Shown here: piece after piece, positions 1 through 8,121 of the stretch
Layout of the letters: every line of letters starts with the position of its first letter
Position numbering within the stretch: position 1 is the stretch's first letter
Origin: an uncultured Erysipelotrichaceae bacterium
GTDB taxonomy: Bacteria; Bacillota_I; Bacilli_A; RF39; UBA660
Reading direction: 5' to 3'
Length of the DNA: 41,576 bases
NCBI GenBank assembly: GCA_902782915.1
Contig: CACZOV010000038.1
Span: 1 to 41,576 of the forward strand
Program-made: the position numbers and the translations under genes
The notes under the pieces: model-generated
What the model saw: only the letters and a program-made list of their open reading frames with translations
Told to the model about the DNA's origin: nothing
The model's database searches: none

Positions 1-1
1 A

Positions 2-1018
2 TTAGAAAATGATTTAAAGGAAGTTGATACTAAAGATAAGTTAGCAGTTGTTAAAGCATCTTTTCTTGGACGTGATGGAATTGTTACTAAGTTAAGTTTT
101 AAAATGAAAGAAATTCCAAATGAGGAAAAGAAAGAATTTGGTAAATTTTTAAATGAAATTAAAAATGAAGTAACTAGTAAACTTGACTCTTTATTAAAAG
201 AAATTGAAGACAAGGAATTAAAATTAAGATTAGAAAAAGACTCAATTGATATATCACTTCCGGGAAGAAGAATAAAGACTGGATCTCTTCATCCTATGAC
301 AAGGGTTACAGAAGATTTTGAGGATTTATTTGTTTCAATGGGATATACAGTATATGATGGACCTGAAATTGAAAGTGATGAAAATTGTTTTCAAAAATTA
401 AATATTCCTAAAGGACATCCAGCAAGGGATGCTCAAGATACTTTTTATTTAGAAGGTGAATTTGAAAATTTCTTACTTCGTAGTCAAACCTCTACTGCTC
501 AAGCAAGAGCTATGGGAGAAAATACTGAAAAAGGACCTATTAGAATTGTTTGCCCTGGAAAAGTATATAGAAGAGATGAGGATGCAACTCATTCACATCA
601 GTTCATGCAAATAGAGGGATTAGTAATTGATCATGATATTTCAATGGCTGATCTAAAAGGAACTCTTGAATTATTTTGTAAACATATTTTAGGTGAAAAA
701 ACGAAAGTACGTTTTAGACCATCATTTTTCCCTTTTACAGAGCCATCTGTGGAAGTAGATGTAACTTGTTTTAAATGTTTAGGAAAAGGATGTTCTCTTT
801 GTAAACAAACAGGATGGATAGAAGTACTTGGAGCCGGAATGGTTCATCCAAATGTTCTTGAAATGTCTGGATATGATTCTAAGAAATATCAAGGTTTTGC
901 CTTTGGAACGGGAATAGATAGATTTGCTATGTTTAAATATGCAATTCCTGATATTAGAACAATATACTCTAATGATATTAGATTTTTAGAAGAATTTAAT
1001 AGAAAGGATGTGAACTAA
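2..1018 (+). CDS. pheS: Phenylalanyl-tRNA synthetase alpha subunit, 5' end cut by window
   Basis: This subunit carries the catalytic core of the cytosolic (alpha-beta)2 enzyme that charges tRNA-Phe. The reading frame is open from base 2, so the start lies outside the window. The first visible residues belong to the N-terminal coiled coil, including the family-typical FLGRDG, and the internal ATG at 104 is not the start. Class II motif 2 (VYRRDEDATHSHQFMQIEG) and motif 3 (GFAFGTGIDRFAMFKY) are both visible. Between them is a cysteine cluster (CFKCLGKGCSLC) seen in many PheS proteins and possibly zinc binding. The stop is one base before pheT, so the two are co-transcribed and probably translationally coupled. 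Confidence 0.97.
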   Translation, partial: LENDLKEVDTKDKLAVVKASFLGRDGIVTKLSFKMKEIPNEEKKEFGKFLNEIKNEVTSKLDSLLKEIEDKELKLRLEKDSIDISLPGRRIKTGSLHPMTRVTEDFEDLFVSMGYTVYDGPEIESDENCFQKLNIPKGHPARDAQDTFYLEGEFENFLLRSQTSTAQARAMGENTEKGPIRIVCPGKVYRRDEDATHSHQFMQIEGLVIDHDISMADLKGTLELFCKHILGEKTKVRFRPSFFPFTEPSVEVDVTCFKCLGKGCSLCKQTGWIEVLGAGMVHPNVLEMSGYDSKKYQGFAFGTGIDRFAMFKYAIPDIRTIYSNDIRFLEEFNRKDVN

Positions 1019-1019
1019 G

Positions 1020-3389
1020 ATGTTATTAAGTCGTAAATTTGTGAGTGATTATATTGATCTAGATGAAAATTTAAGTATAGATAAAATTGCAAATGATATG
1101 ACAAATGTTGGTAATGAATATGACTATGCAGGGAATCTTATTAATTACACAAATTTAATTACTGGAGAAGTTCTTGAATGTGAAAGTATTCCAGAAACTC
1201 ACTTACATACTTGTCGTGTAAATATTGGATCTGATGTATTAGATATTGTATGTGGAGCACCTAATGTAAGAAGTGGCTTAAAAGTAATTGTTGCTCTTCC
1301 TGGAGCACGTCTTCCTGGTGGAGAAATTAAAAAAAGTGTTATTCGCGGATACACATCAAATGGGATGTTATGTTCTCTTCAAGAACTTGGTTTAGATAAT
1401 AAATATTTAAGTAATAAGGATAAAGAAGGAATTCATGAATTTGATAGTGATGTAGAGGTTGGAATTGATCCTATTAAAGCATTAGGACTAGATGATGAGG
1501 TAATTGATTTTGAATTAACTAGCAATAGAGGAGATTTATTATCAATTCTTGGAATGTCTTATGAAATGGGTGCTATTTATAATAAAAAAGTTAAAGATAT
1601 CAATTTAGATTTTCATGAAGATAGTAATGATTTAAATAAAGAGTTTTCTGTTGATATCAAAACTTCTAATTGTAAACTATTCTTAGCTAAAAAAGTTAAA
1701 AATGTTTGTATAAAAGAAAGTCCTGATTTTATCAAGAATCGTCTTATAGCATCAGGAATAAGACCAATTAATAATGTTGTTGATATTTCAAATTATGTTA
1801 TGCTTGAAACAGGTCAACCACTTCATTATTATGATGCAAATAGGCTTGGTGATACTTTAATTGTAAGGCAGGCTATGGATGGTGAACATCTTACTACTTT
1901 AGATAATATAGAACGTGTTTTATCAAGTGATGATATAGTAATAGCAAATAAAAATGAAGCTATAGGGCTTGCTGGTGTTATGGGAGGATTATCAACAGAA
2001 GTAGAGAATGATACTAAAGATATCATTATCGAGTCAGCAATCTTTGATCCAACAAGTATTCGTAAAACATCTAAAAAGATACTTAGAAGTGAAGCTTCAA
2101 ATCGTTTTGAAAAAGGACTTGATCCAAAAAGAACTTATATGGCTATTAAGAGAAGTTGTCATTTACTTGAAAAATATGCAGATGCAGAAGTTGTTGGTGG
2201 TATAGTTGAATTTAATAAAATAGATTTAGCTGATAAAGAAATAGAATTAGAATTTAATAAAATTAATAAAGTACTTGGAATTGCTATTCCTAAAAATGAA
2301 GTTATTTCTATTTTAAAAAGTTTAGATTTTAAGGTAGAAGAAGATGAAGAAAAACTACATGTAATTGTTCCAACAAGAAGACTTGATATAGCAATTCAAG
2401 AAGATTTAATTGAAGAAGTAGGACGTCTTTATGGAATGGATAAAATTACAGGTAAACTTCCAAAATTGAATTTAGTAACAGGATGGTATGATAAAACTAA
2501 AAGAGAAATAAAACATAAGTTAGCAAATTTAGGTTTAAATGAGACTTTAAGTTATACTTTAATATCAAGTGATGATGTTCATAAATATACAAAAGATAAT
2601 TTTCAAGAAGTAAAATTAAATGATCCAATGAGTTCAGATAGAAATACTTTAAGATATAGTTTACTATCATCTCTTGTTGATATTTATAAATATAATAAAT
2701 CTCATAATCAAACTAATATTTCAATATTTGAAATAGGAAAAGGTTTTTATAAAGAAAATAATGAATATAAAGAGGATAATAAACTTGCTATTTTAATGTC
2801 TGGTGATTATGGGGTTGATATTCCGTCTGTAAAAGTTGATTTTTATATAATTAAAGGACTTATTGAAGAATTACTTGAATATTTAGGATATCAGAATAGA
2901 TTTAGTTTCATTGTAGATGAAAATATTCCTGATGAACTTCATCCAAGTCAAAGTGCAAGTATCATTTTACAAGGAAGACCAATTGGAATTATTGGTAAAC
3001 TTCATCCAAGTATTATGAAAGATGAAGTATATGTTTTAGAAATAAATTTAGAAAAACTTTTTGAAAGTAAGCCAAGTAGAATGACTTATAAAGAAATACC
3101 AAAGTTTCCATCTATAAGTAAAGATGTTGCTTTTGTTGTAAATAAAAAAATAAAATCAGAAGAAATCGTTAATATTATTAAGAAAAGTGGTGGAAAACTT
3201 TTAAATAAGATAAGTATTTTTGATATTTATGTAGGTGAAAAATTAGATAGTTGTGAAAAATCAATTGCTTTTAATTTAGAATTTAGAGACATATCAAAGA
3301 CTTTAACTGAAGATGAAGTTATGGAAGTATTTAATAAAATAATAGATACTGTTACATCTAAATTAAATTGTAGTGTAAGAGATAAATAG
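1020..3389 (+). CDS. pheT: Phenylalanyl-tRNA synthetase beta subunit
   Basis: This is the large structural, tRNA-binding and editing subunit of PheRS. At 789 residues it is near the usual length. Domains in order are an N-terminal EMAP-type tRNA-binding OB fold (about 40-150, with VCGAPNVRSG), the B3/B4 editing region (about 205-380), B5 (about 400-470), a catalytic-like core without active-site function (about 480-690), and a C-terminal FDX-ACB anticodon-binding domain (about 697-789, starting YKEIPKFPSISKDVAF). The AAAGGATG Shine-Dalgarno lies inside the end of pheS. hisS follows after 15 bases, so pheS-pheT-hisS looks like one operon of synthetases. Confidence 0.97.
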   Translation: MLLSRKFVSDYIDLDENLSIDKIANDMTNVGNEYDYAGNLINYTNLITGEVLECESIPETHLHTCRVNIGSDVLDIVCGAPNVRSGLKVIVALPGARLPGGEIKKSVIRGYTSNGMLCSLQELGLDNKYLSNKDKEGIHEFDSDVEVGIDPIKALGLDDEVIDFELTSNRGDLLSILGMSYEMGAIYNKKVKDINLDFHEDSNDLNKEFSVDIKTSNCKLFLAKKVKNVCIKESPDFIKNRLIASGIRPINNVVDISNYVMLETGQPLHYYDANRLGDTLIVRQAMDGEHLTTLDNIERVLSSDDIVIANKNEAIGLAGVMGGLSTEVENDTKDIIIESAIFDPTSIRKTSKKILRSEASNRFEKGLDPKRTYMAIKRSCHLLEKYADAEVVGGIVEFNKIDLADKEIELEFNKINKVLGIAIPKNEVISILKSLDFKVEEDEEKLHVIVPTRRLDIAIQEDLIEEVGRLYGMDKITGKLPKLNLVTGWYDKTKREIKHKLANLGLNETLSYTLISSDDVHKYTKDNFQEVKLNDPMSSDRNTLRYSLLSSLVDIYKYNKSHNQTNISIFEIGKGFYKENNEYKEDNKLAILMSGDYGVDIPSVKVDFYIIKGLIEELLEYLGYQNRFSFIVDENIPDELHPSQSASIILQGRPIGIIGKLHPSIMKDEVYVLEINLEKLFESKPSRMTYKEIPKFPSISKDVAFVVNKKIKSEEIVNIIKKSGGKLLNKISIFDIYVGEKLDSCEKSIAFNLEFRDISKTLTEDEVMEVFNKIIDTVTSKLNCSVRDK

Positions 3390-3404
3390 GAAAGGGATGA
3401 TATT

Positions 3405-4694
3405 ATGAAGCTTGCAAATTTAAAAGGAACAGATGATTTTTTACCAAATGATCAAGTAATCCGTAATAAAATCATGAATGTTTTAAGAAATAATTTTGAA
3501 AAATATGGATATTTACCAATTGAAACTCCTATTTTAAATTATTATGATTTACTTGCTTATAAATATAGTGATGATGCTGAGATTTTAAGTGAAATTTATA
3601 AATTAAAAGATCAAGGAGATAGGAATTTAGGACTTCGTTATGATTTAACTGTTCCTTTTTGCAAAGTAATAGGGTTAAATAAAGATTTACGATTACCTTT
3701 TAGAAGATATGAGATAGGAAAGGTATTTAGAAATGGTCCTGTAAAACTTGGAAGAACTAGAGAATTTTATCAATGTGATATTGATGTTGTTGGAATTGAT
3801 AACCGAATGATTGAAGCAGAGCAGATCTTAATGGCTATTAATACTTATAAAGATTTAGGAATAGATATTATAGTAAAATATAATAATCGTAAGTTGATGT
3901 CAGGCCTTATTAAGGATGTTGGAATAGATGAATCAAAAGTTTCAAAAGTCATTGGTATAATTGATAAAATGGAAAAAATATCTAAAGAAGAGTTAGTTAA
4001 TAATCTTGAAAAAATCGAAATTGAACCAGAAAAAATTAATAAATTATTAGATTATTTTACTTATTCATTTGAAAAATTTAATACTATATTTAAAGAGACT
4101 ACTAATACTGAAATTAAAGAAGGACTTAATGAATTAGCAGAATTAAATAGTTATTTAAAAGAATTAAATATTTTATCAAATTGTACTTTTACACCAACTT
4201 TAGCAAGAGGACTTACTATTTATACTGGAGTTGTTTTTGAGTTTTATGATAAAAAGTTAAGAATTACATCAGCAATAGGAGCAGGTGGAAGATATAATAA
4301 GATTATTACAGATTTTATGAATAATGGGCAAAGTTATCCGGCAATAGGACTTTCTTTTGGACTTGAGCCAATTTATGCAATTTTAAAACAAGAATTAAAT
4401 AATGATTCTTTGATCGATCTTTATTTAGTTCCACTTGATACAAATATTGAAACTTTAAAACTTGCTAGTAAGTTAAGAGAAAGTAATATTAAAGTTTTAA
4501 TTGAGATGAATAAGAAAAAAGTTAGTAAATGTTTTGAATATGCAGAATGCATGAATATTCATTTTATAAGTATTATCGGTAGTAATGAACTAGAAACTGG
4601 TATTCTTCGAGTAAAAAATATGTTTACCAAAGAAGAATTTGAAGTAAAATTAGAAAATTTAATTACTTTTTTACAAAATAATGTTGACAATTAG
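3405..4694 (+). CDS. hisS: Histidyl-tRNA synthetase
   Basis: This class II synthetase charges tRNA-His. It has 429 residues, normal for the bacterial enzyme. The N-terminus holds KGTDDFLP and motif 1; motif 2 (LPFRRYEIGKVFRNGP) and the loop REFYQCDIDVVG are intact. The histidine-specific signature appears as RGLTIYTGVVFEF, where many HisRS have GLDYYTGTVFE. Motif 3 is GAGGRYNKII followed by GLSFGLEPIY, and the last roughly 90 residues form the anticodon-binding domain. The start is set by AGGAAAGGG upstream. The promoter of the following tRNA overlaps its last codons. The call is firm; the altered HisA motif suggests a divergent branch of the family. Confidence 0.93.
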   Translation: MKLANLKGTDDFLPNDQVIRNKIMNVLRNNFEKYGYLPIETPILNYYDLLAYKYSDDAEILSEIYKLKDQGDRNLGLRYDLTVPFCKVIGLNKDLRLPFRRYEIGKVFRNGPVKLGRTREFYQCDIDVVGIDNRMIEAEQILMAINTYKDLGIDIIVKYNNRKLMSGLIKDVGIDESKVSKVIGIIDKMEKISKEELVNNLEKIEIEPEKINKLLDYFTYSFEKFNTIFKETTNTEIKEGLNELAELNSYLKELNILSNCTFTPTLARGLTIYTGVVFEFYDKKLRITSAIGAGGRYNKIITDFMNNGQSYPAIGLSFGLEPIYAILKQELNNDSLIDLYLVPLDTNIETLKLASKLRESNIKVLIEMNKKKVSKCFEYAECMNIHFISIIGSNELETGILRVKNMFTKEEFEVKLENLITFLQNNVDN

Positions 4695-4713
4695 AAAGGT
4701 TTTATAATATAAT
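4684..4713 (+). promoter_or_regulatory. Promoter of the tRNA-Ala gene, with a leader hairpin
   Basis: A consensus -35 TTGACA (4684-4689) lies within the last codons of hisS. An 18-base spacer separates it from a perfect -10 TATAAT (4708-4713). A perfect inverted repeat, ATTCTATA (4712-4719) with TATAGAAT (4732-4739) and an inner GTC-GCAT-GAC, starts in the -10 box and fills the short leader before the tRNA. Confidence 0.75.
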
Positions 4714-4745
4714 TCTATATGTCGCATGACGTATAGAATATATTT

Positions 4746-4821
4746 GGGGCATTAGCTCAGCTGGGAGAGCGTCACGTTTGCACCGTGAAGGTCAGCGGTT
4801 CGATCCCGCTATGCTCCACCA
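4746..4821 (+). tRNA. tRNA-Ala (anticodon TGC)
   Basis: A full cloverleaf can be drawn. The acceptor stem is GGGGCAT with ATGCTCC (one G-U pair). The D arm is GCTC...GAGC. The anticodon stem TCACG/CGTGA encloses the loop TTTGCAC with anticodon TGC, and the T arm is AGCGG-TTCGATC-CCGCT. CCA is encoded. It is followed by a Rho-independent terminator and appears to be a single-gene transcript. Confidence 0.97.
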
Positions 4822-4831
4822 ATTTATCATT

Positions 4832-4857
4832 AAAACCTTATTTTATAAGGTTTTTTT
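4832..4857 (+). terminator. Rho-independent terminator after tRNA-Ala
   Basis: A perfect 10-base stem AAAACCTTAT / ATAAGGTTTT with a TTT loop runs into a T-tract. It sits 10 bases after the tRNA CCA. Confidence 0.85.
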
Positions 4858-5291
4858 ATTTTTTAAACACACTTTTTATAAATTATTTAACATTTCTTTT
4901 ATACAAGCTAATTCAGATTTAATAATATTGACTTGTTTATATAAATTCTTAATTTTAAAGATAGTTTTTTTATTCATTTTCTTTTTTATTATATATTTTT
5001 AAAAAGCTTGATCTATAGTTATATTATTTAATAATGTTTTATTATCTTTAACTTTTAATTTATATTTTGCTTCTATATTTTGGTGAAGTGTAATCGTGAA
5101 CATTTCCTAAAATATCTCTATATTTAATTATAAAAAAAATATTGTCTATCATCTTTTGTTGGTTTACTACTTTTATTATTTAATTTGTTATAATTTTAGG
5201 TATAAAAAAAGAAATAATTTTGACCGACGTTTTTATTTCTATATACTAATTATAGTGTTTTGACTTCATGTTGGTAGCACGATGTCTTTTT
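4858..5291. other. Intergenic stretch with two tiny minus-strand ORFs and hairpins
   Basis: No convincing full gene is present. Two short minus-strand ORFs can be read. One at 4999-5103 gives 34 residues beginning MFTITLHQNIEA and has AGGA just upstream. One at 4876-4977 gives 33 lysine-rich residues beginning MNKKTIFKIKN. They could be a micro-operon, decayed remnants or chance. On the plus strand an imperfect hairpin at 5262-5286 is followed by a T-run, so a small plus-strand transcript is conceivable. Confidence 0.3.
5204..5239 (-). terminator. Probable terminator of the minus-strand PBECR-like gene
   Basis: On the minus strand GAAATAA pairs with TTATTTC across a partly paired interior, followed directly by a run of seven T. 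It lies about 50 bases after the stop of the 5292-5879 gene. Confidence 0.5.
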
Positions 5292-5879
5292 TTATATACA
5301 AATTGTGTTTGTTTCTTCATCATATAATTCCCTAGATATAGCTGTAATTCTTTCAAGATAGAGTGGACGTTTAAATTCTGTTAATTGAATTGCCCTAGTG
5401 TTTGCCATCCAACTTTGAGGAGCACAAACTATAACTCTATCCATTTCTGTAGTACCTTTTAATCCTAATAAACAATATATATTTTCATATATCTTTAATA
5501 ATCCATAATCACCTTTATAAGAACTATTTTTTGGAACTATTTTTAAATTAAATAAAGATATATTTTGATTGCTTTTTAATAAATCAATAATATTAGAAAA
5601 TGTTTTAATTCTTAATAAAAGAGTATCTTTATCTTTTACTTGGTTTTCTATAATACCACTAAATTGTTTTTTCTTTTTTTTCATGTATTCGTATTTTCTA
5701 CCCATTGTTTTTATATAATCAGGGAAAAACATATCTAAATTAGTTTTATGTAACCCAAGTAAGTGATAAAAATTTTCATTATTAAACAGTATAAAAAGTG
5801 ATTTGTTATTATCTCCTCTATTTACTATAAAAACATATTTTTTTAATTCTTCAAAAGAATTAATTGCATCTTCTAACAT
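5292..5879 (-). CDS. PBECR4-like (barnase/EndoU/colicin/RelE-type) domain protein
   Basis: This is a 195-residue soluble protein without signal peptide or membrane segment. The stretch FYHLLGLHK (residues 37-45) resembles the conserved F-x-HLLG-x-HK block that I associate with PBECR-type domains, a family proposed by comparison to be nuclease-like toxins. That family assignment is from memory and tentative. A basic MKKKKKQ run (about residues 66-72) and a C-terminal region with charged and aromatic residues follow. AGAGGTG upstream fixes the ATG at 5879. A structured RNA ending in a terminator lies directly in front of the Shine-Dalgarno, so expression is probably controlled by attenuation or the RNA is a partner. 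There is no partner protein next to it, so a protein antitoxin is not evident. Confidence 0.45.
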   Translation of the reverse strand: MLEDAINSFEELKKYVFIVNRGDNNKSLFILFNNENFYHLLGLHKTNLDMFFPDYIKTMGRKYEYMKKKKKQFSGIIENQVKDKDTLLLRIKTFSNIIDLLKSNQNISLFNLKIVPKNSSYKGDYGLLKIYENIYCLLGLKGTTEMDRVIVCAPQSWMANTRAIQLTEFKRPLYLERITAISRELYDEETNTICI

Positions 5880-5895
5880 TATTACACCTCTTTTT

Positions 5896-6028
5896 AAAAA
5901 TAAAAGGAACTTACCATAAAGATAAGTTCCTTAGTGGCAACCTAACGAGAAGTTAGGCAATAGGTTCTTCTATTTTGCGTTTTACCATAAAGGTCGCCGA
6001 AGCTAGGCTGGGGCCACAATCTCCCGTC
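5896..6028 (-). ncRNA. Structured RNA / leader with terminator ahead of the PBECR-like gene
   Basis: Read on the minus strand, this stretch is far richer in G and C than its surroundings. It can form a closing helix GTGGC/GCCAC (6013-6017 with 5934-5938), a GGCGACC/GGTTGCC helix (5992-5998 with 5936-5942) whose G-U pair only works on this strand, and a competing hairpin CCTAAC-TTCTC-GTTAGG (5941-5957). It ends in a strong terminator, GGAACTTA/TAAGTTCC (5906-5930) plus a T-rich tail, just before the Shine-Dalgarno. CTTTATGGTAA occurs twice, once in the body (5982-5992) and once in the terminator (5911-5921). I could not match it to a riboswitch class, T-box, 6S, SRP RNA or tmRNA. Confidence 0.65.
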
Positions 6029-6069
6029 AATAATATTATACTATAAATATAGTATTATTATTCAACAAA

Positions 6070-6099
6070 ATTATAACACAAAATGTAAACATGTGTAAA
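6070..6099 (-). promoter_or_regulatory. Promoter for the structured RNA and PBECR-like gene
   Basis: On the minus strand -35 TTTACA (6094-6099), an 18-base spacer and -10 TATAAT (6070-6075) are visible. A second TATAAT at 6035-6040 has only a weak -35. A perfect dyad ATACTATA-AA-TATAGTAT occupies 6038-6055. The rest of the gap up to 6297 is plain AT-rich sequence with nothing else recognised. Confidence 0.5.
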
Positions 6100-6297
6100 T
6101 AATTTATGAAACTTATTCTATTATAAATATTTTTGTTTGTCAATATTTTTTTTTAATTTCATATTAAAAGTCAACTATATTAATAACATATTTTTAATAT
6201 GATTTAACTAATATATTTCAAATAAAATTTAAAATTATTATATAAATTTTTTTTCAAACTGTCAATTTTAAATTATTACAGAATTTTAGATAAAAAC

Positions 6298-6326
6298 TTG
6301 CAAAATTCGATAAAATATGTTAAGAT
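6298..6326 (+). promoter_or_regulatory. Promoter of the duplicated-domain gene
   Basis: -35 TTGCAA (6298-6303), a 17-base spacer and -10 TAAGAT (6321-6326), about 28 bases before the chosen start. Confidence 0.6.
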
Positions 6327-6353
6327 ATGTGCTTGTTAAATGGGGAGATGTAT

Positions 6354-7766
6354 ATGAAACATAGTTTATTTGGATTATTTCAAAAAGAAAATAAAAAAGA
6401 ACATCCTTTTGGTCGTGATGCAATTACGTTAAATGAATTTATAACAAAAGAAAAAGTTCAAAGAAAAGAAAGTAACGAAATATCAAAAAGTTTTGAAGAA
6501 GATGTTCGTGAATTAAAGGAAAAAAGAAAAGTTGATTTTATCGAATCTAAAGAAAATCAAGAAGTTATATCTATTTTTGATAAAATAATTAATTCAGTTT
6601 TAAAAGATTTATTTGTTGAAGACTTTAAAATATCTGAAAAAGCTTTTTATTATTTTTATTTAAAAAATAATAAGTATTTTCACCCTAAGGATATAAATAG
6701 TATTGAAAAGTACTTAAATTCTTATTTTAAAAATCATAAAAATAATTTTTTTCTAGCAATTAGAAAAAATTATCGTGAATTAAATAGACTTTTTAGTGAA
6801 TTATATAAACTAACAAATAAAAAAATTAATTCATGTGATGAATTTATAAAGCTTGGAAGAAGTTATTTAAAAAATAATAAGAAAAGTGATAATGTTGTAA
6901 GAAAAGAAATTAATAGTCAAAATGATTTATCTATATCTTATCAAAAACATGATGTTATAAAGAAAGAAAATACTAACTTAAAAGAGTTATTTAAAGAAGA
7001 AAAAAATCATCTTAAAGTAGATGAAATAGAAAATGAAGTTGAATATCAGAAGGATTTGAATTACTTATTTGATAAAGTAATTAATGTAGTATCTAATCAT
7101 CTATTTAAAAGAAATATAGGAAATAGTAAAAATGCCTTTAAATATTATAAAGATAGTTATAAATATTTGAATGTAAAAGAAAGAAATAAGATAAAAAAAT
7201 ATTTAACTAGGTATTTTAAATTGAGAAATAATCCATTTTATAGAAATAATAAAACATATTTAAAATTAAATAAAATTCTAAATCGAATTACAATAAAAAC
7301 ACATGAAAATTTTATTGATTCTTATAAAGAGTTTAGATATATTGGAGAAATTCATTATAAAAAGATTAATACTAAACCTGTAACAAAAAATGTTGAAGAG
7401 TCAAAATCTTTTGATGAAACAAAAAATATTCAGAAAGAAGTACCTAAAGTAAAAATGGATGAATTAAGTGCTTTAAGGATTATTTATAGAGATTTATCTT
7501 ATAAATTAGTAACTGTTATTAATAAACTACAAGAATTAGAAAAAAGTGGTAAAGAGCCTATTCAATTAAATAAGATAAAAAATCAAATAAATTGTTTAGA
7601 TATTATTTTAAAAGAACTTCATCGAAATATTGAATATTTAAAATTAAATAGGGATGCAATAAGAGAAATAGATGAGATTTCTTTGAAAGATTATTTGTGG
7701 AATGATCAAATTGCTTATGTTCGTGATTTAGAAATAGATATAGATTCATTTGTTAAAAGAAAATAA
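6354..7766 (+). CDS. Uncharacterised protein with an internal duplication
   Basis: I do not recognise a family. With the start at the ATG at 6354, six bases after GGGGAG, the protein has 470 residues; the frame is open further upstream but lacks another ribosome site. It is charged and helical, with no signal peptide or membrane span. Residues about 68-173 and 232-336 look like two diverged copies of one unit: (I/L)FDK(I/V)IN.V...LF, then a tyrosine-rich helix, then I(E)KYL..YFK...N(P/N)F, then a basic helix and ENFI/DEFI. The copies are separated by a charged linker. The last roughly 90 residues form another helical region (SALRIIYRDLSYKLVT onward). It sits upstream of sporulation genes, but no link to sporulation can be shown from sequence. 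Confidence 0.75.
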   Translation: MKHSLFGLFQKENKKEHPFGRDAITLNEFITKEKVQRKESNEISKSFEEDVRELKEKRKVDFIESKENQEVISIFDKIINSVLKDLFVEDFKISEKAFYYFYLKNNKYFHPKDINSIEKYLNSYFKNHKNNFFLAIRKNYRELNRLFSELYKLTNKKINSCDEFIKLGRSYLKNNKKSDNVVRKEINSQNDLSISYQKHDVIKKENTNLKELFKEEKNHLKVDEIENEVEYQKDLNYLFDKVINVVSNHLFKRNIGNSKNAFKYYKDSYKYLNVKERNKIKKYLTRYFKLRNNPFYRNNKTYLKLNKILNRITIKTHENFIDSYKEFRYIGEIHYKKINTKPVTKNVEESKSFDETKNIQKEVPKVKMDELSALRIIYRDLSYKLVTVINKLQELEKSGKEPIQLNKIKNQINCLDIILKELHRNIEYLKLNRDAIREIDEISLKDYLWNDQIAYVRDLEIDIDSFVKRK

Positions 7767-7811
7767 AAAGTATAATTTATAATTAGTAGAATAAGATCTA
7801 TTGAGGTGTTT

Positions 7812-8066
7812 ATGTCGACAGTAGATCTTATTTCTGTAGTAACTTTTTTTGCTACTTTAATTTTAGGTTATTTTTCTAAAAAAAGTTCATTTATAAAAAA
7901 TGAAATGATTCCTTTACAGAATTTATTAGTTGGAGTTATTGTTACAGTCATTGAATGGATTATCACAAAAGATATAGAAACATCCATTATGATTTCTGGA
8001 ATTTTGGCTGGAGGAACTTATGATATATTTCATAATTTAGAAAAAATATTAAAAAAAAGCGTTTAA
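7812..8066 (+). CDS. Small holin-like membrane protein
   Basis: This is an 84-residue protein with a hydrophobic N-terminal span (about 5-20) and further hydrophobic segments around LLVGVIVTVIEWIIT and ISGILAGGTYDIFHNL. The overall pattern resembles small phage-holin-family proteins that occur singly in many Firmicutes chromosomes. GAGGTG upstream favours the ATG at 7812 over the in-frame GTG at 7806. No endolysin or other phage gene is adjacent. The next gene is spoIIIAH, so a role in the sporulating cell is possible but not shown. Confidence 0.55.
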   Translation: MSTVDLISVVTFFATLILGYFSKKSSFIKNEMIPLQNLLVGVIVTVIEWIITKDIETSIMISGILAGGTYDIFHNLEKILKKSV

Positions 8067-8121
8067 AAGATAAGCATATATTTAGTCTTCCTTAATATAA
8101 TTTAATAGGAGGACTTTTTAT

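Noticed and set aside
104..1018. pheS starting at the ATG at 104
   Set aside because: The frame is open to the window edge and the upstream residues (FLGRDG) belong to the PheS N-terminus.
4778..5002. Plus-strand ORF of 74 codons beginning inside the tRNA-Ala gene
   Set aside because: It starts within the tRNA, runs through its terminator and has no ribosome site.
5896..6028. T-box, SAM, TPP, lysine, purine or c-di-AMP riboswitch
   Set aside because: None of the conserved cores I know for these classes is visible, and the gene behind it is not a biosynthetic or transport gene.
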